Shown here: in pieces, positions 32,540-38,253 of the stretch | How the letters are laid out: each line of letters starts with the position of its first letter | Numbering within the stretch: the first letter of the stretch is position 1 | Notes under the pieces: generated by a model | What the model was told of the DNA's origin: nothing | The model's input: only the letters and a program-made list of their open reading frames with translations | Databases searched by the model: none | Assembly (NCBI GenBank): GCA_934621485.1 | Contig: CAKTUS010000019.1 | Location: 1 to 38,253, forward strand | Direction: 5' to 3' | Source of the DNA: an uncultured Clostridia bacterium | GTDB lineage: Bacteria; Bacillota; Clostridia; Christensenellales; Aristaeellaceae | DNA: 38,253 nt | Made by a program: the position numbers and the translations under genes

Positions 32540-33556
32540 TCAGGAGACCAGCAGCGCCCGGAAGCCGTCGGTCATTTCCACCGTACCGTCCATGAGCGTC
32601 CATAAGGCTTCCACCCCTGCGATCCGCTCTATCAGCGCCCGGCTTGCTTCGTAGGGCAGCAGAAACGCCGCCGTGGACAAAAAATCCGCCAGCCCGGAAT
32701 CGGCGCACAAAAGGGTCACCGAATGCATAAAGGCCGCCGGATGCAGGGTAACCGGGTCAATGAGATGGTGATAGGTTTGCCCGTTTACCGTAAAATAGCG
32801 TTGGTAATCGCCGCTGGTAACCACGGACAGGTTTTCGATGCCTACAATCCCTACGGCGGACGAACCGTCCGCCGCCTCAATGGCCACGTTCCAGCAGCTT
32901 CGGCCCTGGGCGGCGTCGCCGCATACCACGTTGCCTCCTGCGTTCAAAATGAAGCTGGAAAGCCCTGATGCCCGCAGGCTGTCGGCCGTCAGCTGGGCCG
33001 CGTAGCCCTTCGCCACTGCTCCCAGATCCAGCAGTAAGGCTTCATCGGCGAAAAAAACGGTCTGGTTCTCCGCATCAATGACAACGTCGCTCCAGTCTTG
33101 ATGCAGCGCCGCTTGCTGAAGCCGGCTTTCCTCCGGCGGCGCTTTGCCCTCTTCCCGAGCGTCGTGCCACAAGGCCAGCACTTGGCCCATGGCCGGGTTG
33201 ACCACGTCGCTGTACTGGGCGCGCCATTGCTTCACCAGCAGCAGCAAATCCACAAGCTCCCTTTCGGCCGCTGTTGGCTCCCGGCCTGCGCGGCTGTTGA
33301 GCAGGCGCAGGTTTTGTACGTCGGGGTAGGTGTGGTAGGGGTCAAAAATCTGATGATACCGCATCATGGCCGCTTCCACGGCCGAAGCGTAGCTTTGAAA
33401 GCTTTCCTCGCTGTCGGTATACGCCACAAACGTAACAATGGTATCAAACGTGCCAAAAAAGGAATAGGACCGCTTTTCACAGGCTTCCCCCAGGCCGGAA
33501 GCAGGCCGCAGGCAAAGAGCGGCTATCAGACAAACCCAGCAGGAAAATCGTTTCAA
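32540..33556 (-). CDS. apbE: FAD:protein FMN transferase (ApbE family)
   Basis: 338 residues from TTG 33556, eight bases past GTGAGGCG; no ATG is available near the signal peptide. KRFSCWVCLIAALCLRPASG is a signal peptide without a clean lipobox. FFGTFDTIVTFVAYT opens the ApbE domain; LDLGAVAKGYAAQLTADSLRASGLSSFILNAGGNVVCGD and HHLIDPVTLHPA are the FAD and magnesium binding signatures. The enzyme attaches FMN to threonines of extracytoplasmic flavoproteins such as Rnf or Nqr subunits. No flavoprotein target is seen in the window. Stands alone with its own promoter. Confidence 0.93.
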   Translation of the reverse strand: MKRFSCWVCLIAALCLRPASGLGEACEKRSYSFFGTFDTIVTFVAYTDSEESFQSYASAVEAAMMRYHQIFDPYHTYPDVQNLRLLNSRAGREPTAAERELVDLLLLVKQWRAQYSDVVNPAMGQVLALWHDAREEGKAPPEESRLQQAALHQDWSDVVIDAENQTVFFADEALLLDLGAVAKGYAAQLTADSLRASGLSSFILNAGGNVVCGDAAQGRSCWNVAIEAADGSSAVGIVGIENLSVVTSGDYQRYFTVNGQTYHHLIDPVTLHPAAFMHSVTLLCADSGLADFLSTAAFLLPYEASRALIERIAGVEALWTLMDGTVEMTDGFRALLVS

Positions 33557-33581
33557 AACACTCGCCTCACTTTTGAATGAC

Positions 33582-33610
33582 AGTATAACGGCTTTGCTTT
33601 CAAAAGTCAA
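33582..33610 (-). promoter_or_regulatory. Promoter of the apbE-like gene
   Basis: Minus strand TTGACT (33610-33605), 17-base spacer, TATACT (33587-33582), about 26 bases before the TTG start. Confidence 0.75.
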
Positions 33611-33638
33611 AAATCTGCCGAAAAAAGAAGGAGCCGCC

Positions 33639-33668
33639 TTGCGGCCGGACAGGGAAATAGAGTATAAT
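33639..33668 (+). promoter_or_regulatory. Promoter of the phosphodiester glycosidase gene
   Basis: TTGCGG at 33639-33644, 18-base spacer, perfect TATAAT at 33663-33668. It is divergent from the apbE promoter, with about 30 bases between them. Confidence 0.65.
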
Positions 33669-33707
33669 AAACAAGAATTTTACCCACGAAAGGAACGATG
33701 ACGCTTT

Positions 33708-34733
33708 ATGAAGAAGCCCTGCTCTTTTTTGACGCTTGCCCTGGCTTTGATTCTGTCCCTTTCCCTGGCAGTGGCGCTGCCTTCCGGCGCAATCACCGAG
33801 GAAGCGCAGACCCGTTATCTGGACGCGCTTTCCGGTGAAGAATGGCCGGATGAGGAATGGGATGAGGACGCTTCGCTTACGCCTCGCGCTGTACTGGCCA
33901 GCGCCGTTTTCAGCGATATTCTGCCCTCTGCCAATGTGCAGGCGTTGCCCATCGACCTGTTCGCACCCGGCAGTGACCCCATTGCGGAAAACTTTACCGA
34001 AAACGGTTACCGCGATGACACCATCATTGTAGAAATGGACCGGCAGCGCATGTACGACAGCGACGTGTTCGTTGCCTATGTGAAGATCGCAACGCCCTCT
34101 CAGCTGCGTACCGCCGTGGCCGGTAAAAAAATCGGCGCTACCAGCACCAACCATACCACGCAGATTGCCGCCAATTATAACGGCATTGTGGCCATCAACG
34201 GCGACTATTTTACAAAAACCAAGGCCGGCTATATCGTGCGCATGGGGGAAACCTATCGCGAAAAAACCAGCAAGAACATGGACCTGCTGCTGATTGACGA
34301 GCTGGGCGATTTTCACCTGATTCAGCGGGGCCATGAGAACCAGAAGGAGGCTGTGGCGGCGTTCTTGTCCGAGCATACCATTATCAACGGCTTTTTCTTC
34401 GGCCCGGCGCTGGTGAAGGACGGCGTGAAGCTGGATATGCCCGATGGCTATCAGTTTGATCCCAACCAGAAGAATCCCCGCGCCGGTATTGCTCAGCTGG
34501 GCACGCTGACCTACGCGCTGGTGGTGGTGAACGGCCGTACCAACAGCTCTGCCGGCGTTACCATGGCGGAATTTGCCGATGTGATGGCGCAGCTGGGCGC
34601 TCAGCAGGCGTATAACCTGGATGGCGGCAACAGCGCTACCCTGGCCTTTCATGGGCAGGTGTACAACGATAAGCCCCAGGCTGAACGCTCTGTGACGGAT
34701 ATCATCTATTTTGCCAGCGCCATCGGCGAATAA
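33708..34733 (+). CDS. Secreted phosphodiester glycosidase family protein
   Basis: 341 residues; ATG 33708 with AAAGGA about 13 bases upstream, a slightly long spacing. Signal peptide about 1-28. The NAGPA-type domain covers about 110-338: NYNGIVAINGDYF, then NGFFFGPALVKDG, NPRAGIAQLG, YALVVVNGRT and YNLDGGNSATLAF, the glycine-rich catalytic-core motifs. Related enzymes remove covering sugars from phosphodiester-linked glycans; in Firmicutes several lie near exopolysaccharide or wall genes. Secreted or surface-held. Its downstream neighbour, 10 bases away, is a membrane protein of Lgt type, probably in the same transcript. Substrate unknown. Confidence 0.9.
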   Translation: MKKPCSFLTLALALILSLSLAVALPSGAITEEAQTRYLDALSGEEWPDEEWDEDASLTPRAVLASAVFSDILPSANVQALPIDLFAPGSDPIAENFTENGYRDDTIIVEMDRQRMYDSDVFVAYVKIATPSQLRTAVAGKKIGATSTNHTTQIAANYNGIVAINGDYFTKTKAGYIVRMGETYREKTSKNMDLLLIDELGDFHLIQRGHENQKEAVAAFLSEHTIINGFFFGPALVKDGVKLDMPDGYQFDPNQKNPRAGIAQLGTLTYALVVVNGRTNSSAGVTMAEFADVMAQLGAQQAYNLDGGNSATLAFHGQVYNDKPQAERSVTDIIYFASAIGE

Positions 34734-34743
34734 GGAGCTTTGT

Positions 34744-35727
34744 ATGGATACAACCCTTACCTTTCTGGGAATCACGCTGCATGCTTACGGGTTGTGCGCT
34801 GCGGCGGCCGCGCTGGTGATGCTGCTGGGTATGGCGCTCATCAGCCGGCGGGACAACCTGCCCTGCGGAACGGCCAGCCTGTTTTGCGCTTTGGGCATTG
34901 TGCTTGGCATTGCCGGAGCGCGGCTGGCATATTGTTTGCTGAACTTTTCCACCTTTGCGGAAACCTATGAAAACCTTTGGCTCATGCTGCGCTTTTTTGA
35001 CGGAGGCTTAGCGCTGCCGGGTCTCCTGCTGGGCTTGACCGCCGCCGGCGCGCTGACTGCGCGAATCCAAAAAACAGCTTTTGGCCAAGTGATGGACGCC
35101 GCTGCGATTCCGGCAGGTTTGATGCTTGCCATGCTGCGGCTGGGCGAACAGTTTACCGACCTGGGCGTTGGCAAGGTGGTGGAAGAAAACGCTGTTACGG
35201 CAGCTATGCCATGGCTGTTTTTGCAAAGCCGGATGGGCAAGGCGATGGAATACCGGCTGAACGTATGGGCTTATGAAGCGGTTGCAGGCATTGTCATCTT
35301 TGGCTGTACGCTGCTGGCGTGGTGTTGGTTGAAAGAACGCAGACACGGAAAAACGGGCGATACCGCTCTGTTTTTCTGCATGCTGTTTGGCGCGAGCCAA
35401 ATCTTGCTGGACAGCATGCGCGACGATGGACACATGCTCATCATTTTCCTGCGCATTGGTCAGCTGAGCGCGGCTCTGCTGGTTGTGCTCAGCTGCATCC
35501 TGCTGTCCCGCCGGTATCGCCGCCAGGGCGGGCGAAAGCCGCGCCTGTGGTTTACCTGGACTGGAATGACGCTGTGCATGCTCGGCGTTGTTGCACTGGA
35601 GTTTTCGCTGGACGGGCGTTTTACCTGGGGCGCGCCCTCCATGCTTCGGGATTACCTGATCATGGCGGCGCTTTGCGCAGCGATGTTCGCTCTGCCGTAT
35701 TCTCTGCTTCGAAAGGTGAGTGAATAA
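34744..35727 (+). CDS. Divergent prolipoprotein diacylglyceryl transferase-like membrane protein
   Basis: 327 residues from ATG 34744, six bases past AAGGAG. About seven to nine membrane helices. Lgt-like landmarks: LHAYGLCAAAA (13-23), GARLAYCLLN (58-67) and MLRLGEQFTDLGVGK (130-144), which aligns with the Lgt signature R-I-G-N-F-x-N-x-E. Here the asparagine after Gly is Glu135, and the H-G-G-L segment of Lgt is replaced by GGLALPG, so the active-site His and Asn appear missing. Lgt itself transfers diacylglycerol from phosphatidylglycerol to lipobox cysteine. This copy is therefore probably not the housekeeping enzyme; another role with its secreted glycosidase neighbour is possible. Confidence 0.75.
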   Translation: MDTTLTFLGITLHAYGLCAAAAALVMLLGMALISRRDNLPCGTASLFCALGIVLGIAGARLAYCLLNFSTFAETYENLWLMLRFFDGGLALPGLLLGLTAAGALTARIQKTAFGQVMDAAAIPAGLMLAMLRLGEQFTDLGVGKVVEENAVTAAMPWLFLQSRMGKAMEYRLNVWAYEAVAGIVIFGCTLLAWCWLKERRHGKTGDTALFFCMLFGASQILLDSMRDDGHMLIIFLRIGQLSAALLVVLSCILLSRRYRRQGGRKPRLWFTWTGMTLCMLGVVALEFSLDGRFTWGAPSMLRDYLIMAALCAAMFALPYSLLRKVSE

Positions 35728-36136
35728 GGCGCGCCGCGGCTGCACCATGAATTTGCCCATTGAGCCTTTGACGCAGAAAACATCCGTTCAATCCGGCTGT
35801 GGTGCGGAAACGAACGGCCTTTGGGAAGTGCAAAGCCGCTGCTTCAGGCGGCATGCAGCTGCAAGCCTGTTTTACCGGGCAGTGAAAAGCTTTGATTTAT
35901 GAAGTCAAAGGAAACGCCTTTTGGCAGCGCTGTTGAACACTCCCTGCGGGCGGCTGCCCCGGCAGGAACGGGCCGTTTGCAACCTTTCGCGCCGGGGAAA
36001 GGGAAAACCGCGGCAGCCTGCTTTCCATGGCGATGTTCTGCCACCGCGTGGTAGGCGCCAAAAGGCAAACCGGTGCGTTATGCGGGAAAGCAAAGCTGTT
36101 GACGCTGGAAGGCGCGTGCAGGAAGGGAGAAAAAGT
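35728..36136. other. Gene-free stretch before the DUF523 gene
   Basis: 409 bases with no credible gene on either strand. The frame of the following gene is open back to 35921, but residues encoded there are basic and family-less and the known domain starts at GTG 36137. No member of the dispersed element family is seen here, and no convincing promoter. Confidence 0.5.
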
Positions 36137-36568
36137 GTGAATTTGCTGATCAGCGCTTGCTTGATGGGAATCAAATGCCGTTACGACGGCGGTCGTAAGC
36201 CGCTGGCTTGCCTGGACCAGATCATGGACCGCTATGTGCTGATTCCGGCATGCCCGGAAGTACTTGGCGGACTGCCAACGCCTCGAACGCCCAGCGAACG
36301 CCGAGACGACCGCATCGTTACTCAAGACGGACGCGACGTGACGGCTCAGTATGAGCAGGGAGCGCAGGAAACCCTGCGGCTGGCTCAATTGACGGGCTGC
36401 ACCTGTGCGCTGCTGAAAGAGCGCAGCCCTTCCTGCGGATGCGGCGACATTTACGACGGCAGCTTCACAGGCACGCTTTGCAAGGGGGACGGCGTGTGCG
36501 CCTCTCTGCTGAAACGGCATGGCGTGCGCGTGTATGGAGAAAGCAGAATTCAAGAATTACTGAAATAA
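36137..36568 (+). CDS. DUF523 (TudS-like) cysteine-rich protein
   Basis: 143 residues from GTG 36137, about seven bases past GGAAGGGAG. The DUF523 pattern is complete: ISACLMGIKCRYDGG (4-18), IPACPEVLGGLPTPRTPSE (35-53), and LKERSPSCGCGDIYDGSF (about 95-112). The three conserved cysteines in ACLMG, ACPE and SPSCG are those that, in the characterised 2-thiouracil desulphurase TudS of this family, hold a [4Fe-4S] cluster. A sulphur-removing or sulphur-transfer role on thiolated pyrimidines is thus plausible but not proven here. Ends 13 bases before a strong terminator; single gene. Confidence 0.85.
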   Translation: MNLLISACLMGIKCRYDGGRKPLACLDQIMDRYVLIPACPEVLGGLPTPRTPSERRDDRIVTQDGRDVTAQYEQGAQETLRLAQLTGCTCALLKERSPSCGCGDIYDGSFTGTLCKGDGVCASLLKRHGVRVYGESRIQELLK

Positions 36569-36581
36569 AGCAAAAAGCAGT

Positions 36582-36616
36582 AAAACGGCTGTAACGCCAG
36601 GTTACAGCCGTTTTTT
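36582..36616. terminator. Strong bidirectional terminator after the DUF523 gene
   Basis: AAAACGGCTGTAAC (36582-36595) and GTTACAGCCGTTTT (36601-36614), a perfect 14-base stem with a 5-base loop, T run on both strands. Confidence 0.9.
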
Positions 36617-36657
36617 CATGCACTTATCATACCACAAAACGGGCAAAAAGTCAAGTC

Positions 36658-36686
36658 TTGTACTCTGGCGCAGAAGTCGCTACACT
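36658..36686 (+). promoter_or_regulatory. Promoter of the two-gene unit at 36709
   Basis: TTGTAC at 36658-36663, 17-base spacer, TACACT at 36681-36686, leaving only about 16 bases to the ATG. Confidence 0.5.
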
Positions 36687-36708
36687 GCCATTTCGGAGGT
36701 GGAGGATT

Positions 36709-37143
36709 ATGAAACAGGAACTTTTGGTGCAAAACGAGGCATTGTCCATTCAGCAGCGGGCAGATGAACAATGCTGCCAGCTGGCGCAGCGGTACGGTCT
36801 TTCCTTGACGCAGGCACAGCTGAAAACGCTGCAAGAGGCCCGCAAGGAGGCTTTGGAAGACACGGGACGGTTGGAATTTGGCCCCGGCGTTCTGCCTGAC
36901 TTGGTATATGCTTTTTGTGACTCTCCCTTTTTGGAGCGAGACGGCTTTGCGGGTTTTCTCAGAGAAGCCCAAGCCTTGTTTTATGCGCTCAAAAACGAAA
37001 CCGCGGACGCGCTGAGCGATGCGGAACTGATTTCTGTGATGGAAAAACTGTTTAACGGAGAAGCACAGGGATCACTGGAGTATCTGGCCGAAACTTCGCC
37101 CGAAAGGCTGGTGCGCATCGCGTTGGGAAAGGAGAAAGAATGA
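36709..37143 (+). CDS. Small conserved protein of unknown function (possibly DUF6323)
   Basis: 144 residues from ATG 36709, seven bases past GGAGGTGGAGG. Mostly helical and acidic, no signal peptide, no membrane segment, no metal motif. LAQRYGLSLTQAQLKTLQEARKEALEDTGRLEFGPGVLPDLVYAFCDSPF (about 25-74) is the best-ordered block. I recall a small family (DUF6323) of this size paired with a larger DUF6179 protein in Clostridia, and the arrangement here fits, but I cannot verify it. The stop overlaps the next start (ATGA), so the two proteins are made together. Confidence 0.7.
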   Translation: MKQELLVQNEALSIQQRADEQCCQLAQRYGLSLTQAQLKTLQEARKEALEDTGRLEFGPGVLPDLVYAFCDSPFLERDGFAGFLREAQALFYALKNETADALSDAELISVMEKLFNGEAQGSLEYLAETSPERLVRIALGKEKE

Positions 37144-37997
37144 GAATGGATATGCTCGAACCGTTGGCGATGCTGCCGCTAACGGCACAGGAGCGTAAGC
37201 AGCTGCTTTCTTACATGCAGCCGCTGCTTACGGACTGTTTGCGCCGCCATACCATGGGCGACAGCAGCTCGGTACGGGTTGAGGTTGCACAGCAGGTGTT
37301 TGCCGCCGTGTGCTTTGCCCTGAAGCAGGTTCCTGAGGAACTGCATGGAGGGGATTTGTTCGCCGCCTACCGGCAGGGTCAGGAACGGTTGCGGCAAAAA
37401 GCGGAAACGGGCCGCAAAGTCTGGATGCAGGTGATGAACACTCTTCCAAAGGTACCAAGCGATACCCTGCTTACAACGGTGCGCTCCATCGGCAGCTTTT
37501 TTGACCACGCTGATCCCACGATCCCGGAGATTCCCTGCACCATCGATTATCCTTTGCTGATTCCTGTATCGGAAACGCTTCTGGGCATTGACTACTTGAA
37601 TCAGTGGCTGGCGCAGCTGCTGCTGGAAAACCGGTTCATGAGTCTGTTTTCCGTTTGCGACATGCAGCGGGTGCTGCGACGGCATTGTGCGGACTATGAG
37701 GAGCTTCCCATCAATCTTTGCTCCCCGATTCTGCTCAGCGCTACAGGAGGCTGGATGCTGCATTCAGGACAAGAGGGACTGGTGCTATCCGAATCCGAAC
37801 GGCAGCGGCTGGCGGAGCGTTTTGAGGGCCGAACGGCGGAGGCAATCGGCATGCAATTGCGGCAGGCGCTGGCCGAGCTGCTGTCCGGTATTCTCGGTGC
37901 GGCGGAGATGGAAAGCTATCTGAGGAGGGCGCTTGAGGAGGCGGCCGTGCGCATTGCCAATGTGAGCAAGGAAGGCATTGCAAACGGCGTGTTTTGA
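37140..37997 (+). CDS. Conserved protein of unknown function (possibly DUF6179)
   Basis: 285 residues from ATG 37140, overlapping the previous stop by four bases and preceded by AAAGGAG. All-helical, soluble. Landmarks: LTAQERKQLLSYMQPLLTDCLRRHTMGDSSSVRVEVAQQVF (15-55), HADPTIPEIPCTIDYPLLIP (about 123-142) and LGIDYLNQWLAQLLLENRFM. No enzyme motif is recognised. Always-paired coupling with its small neighbour suggests a two-protein complex. Candidate family DUF6179 is from memory. Confidence 0.7.
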   Translation: MRMDMLEPLAMLPLTAQERKQLLSYMQPLLTDCLRRHTMGDSSSVRVEVAQQVFAAVCFALKQVPEELHGGDLFAAYRQGQERLRQKAETGRKVWMQVMNTLPKVPSDTLLTTVRSIGSFFDHADPTIPEIPCTIDYPLLIPVSETLLGIDYLNQWLAQLLLENRFMSLFSVCDMQRVLRRHCADYEELPINLCSPILLSATGGWMLHSGQEGLVLSESERQRLAERFEGRTAEAIGMQLRQALAELLSGILGAAEMESYLRRALEEAAVRIANVSKEGIANGVF

Positions 37998-38010
37998 ATG
38001 GGAATACGAG

Positions 38011-38039
38011 AAAAGCGCCGTCCATAAAGGATGACGATG
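38011..38039. repeat. Left direct copy of terminator hairpin flanking element 6
   Basis: AAAAGCGCCGTCC then ATAAA then GGATGACGATG. The first 13 bases are identical to 38209-38221 and the 3' arm is a mutated version of the right copy. It starts 13 bases after the end of the last gene. Confidence 0.75.
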
Positions 38040-38208
38040 CAGAACGAGAAGCGCTCTTTGCCTGCTCGCCTGCGGCTCGCCGGGCGGCAAGGAGCGTAAG
38101 GAAAGCCTTGCTGCGCAAGGCGGCCGAACGACGTACACGCCGCCGGTTTCGGAATGAAAATCGGAGGGCTGCGGCTCTCCGATGCCTCCCAGAGTTTTTT
38201 CGGCAGAC
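38040..38208 (+). mobile_element. Dispersed MITE-like element, locus 6 (single beta module)
   Basis: Starts CAGAACGAGAAGCGCTC, ends TTTTTTCGGCAGAC. Contains the complete beta core: GCCTGCGGCTCGCCGGGCGG, GGAAAGCCTTGCTGCGCAAGG, CGCCGCCGGTTTCGGAAT and the hairpin TCGGAGGGC/GGCTCTCCGA. It is the cleanest example of a lone beta module; both ends touch the flanking hairpin copies with no extra base. Confidence 0.75.
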
Positions 38209-38237
38209 AAAAGCGCCGTCCTTTGCGGACGGCGCTG
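38209..38237 (-). terminator. Minus-strand terminator; right direct copy flanking element 6
   Basis: AGCGCCGTCC (38212-38221) and GGACGGCGCT (38227-38236), perfect 10-base stem, 5-base loop, then TTTT on the minus strand (38211-38208 side). It probably ends a minus-strand gene lying to the right of the window. Confidence 0.65.
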
Positions 38238-38253
38238 CAAGCTGCTGATTAGC

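Noticed and set aside
35921..36136. N-terminal extension of the DUF523 protein
   Set aside because: Basic, low-information sequence absent from the family; the conserved domain starts at GTG 36137 with a suitable ribosome binding site.
12933..38208. Repeats as a CRISPR array
   Set aside because: Copies are kilobases apart, imperfect, hairpin-rich and in both orientations; no regular spacers and no cas genes.

Overview
The window reads as chromosomal DNA of a moderately GC-rich anaerobic member of the Clostridia (Bacillota). Support for this: the two-subunit iron-sulphur L-serine dehydratase, an XRE-cupin regulated potABCD operon, a GerMN lipoprotein, the MrfA/MrfB (YprA/YprB) pair, strong AAGGAGG-type ribosome binding sites and sigma-A-like promoters. 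I cannot assign a genus. No rRNA, tRNA, CRISPR array or transposase gene was seen.

Layout. 2-367: the 3' end of an ABC ATPase. 774-12888: one long operon of eight genes holding a large membrane-anchored ectodomain protein, an ABC ATPase and ABC-2 permease, a coiled-coil membrane protein, a MoxR AAA+ ATPase, a DUF58 protein, a BatA-like VWA protein and a giant two-VWA membrane protein. 13280-16075: sdaAB-sdaAA and a radical SAM gene. 16960-17772: a regulator fusing an XRE domain to a TetR domain. 17906-18586 (minus): alpha/beta hydrolase. 23502-19036 (minus): XRE-cupin regulator then potA-potB-potC-potD. 27831-24100 (minus): response regulator, histidine kinase, GerMN lipoprotein. 32450-28315 (minus): mrfA, mrfB and a TPR protein. 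33556-32540 (minus): apbE-like gene. 33708-35727: phosphodiester glycosidase and a divergent Lgt-like membrane protein. 36137-36568: DUF523 protein. 36709-37997: two-gene unit of unknown function.

Working together. The eight-gene operon looks like one envelope machine in which a MoxR/VWA chaperone-like module is tied to an ABC-2 exporter; its substrate is unknown. The pot operon imports polyamines under its own repressor-like regulator. The response regulator-kinase-GerMN trio has the same architecture as actinobacterial MtrA-MtrB-LpqB. MrfA-MrfB is a helicase/exonuclease DNA repair pair.

Most unusual feature. Most of the larger gene-free gaps carry members of one family of short dispersed elements (about 140-350 bp) built from two modules. 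They end in copies of TTTTTCGACAGYCTGA or its reverse complement and contain GC-rich hairpins. In four of seven loci the element is flanked, base-for-base adjacent, by two direct copies of a different terminator-like hairpin (17-29 bp). This suggests a MITE-like element that targets and duplicates transcription terminator hairpins.
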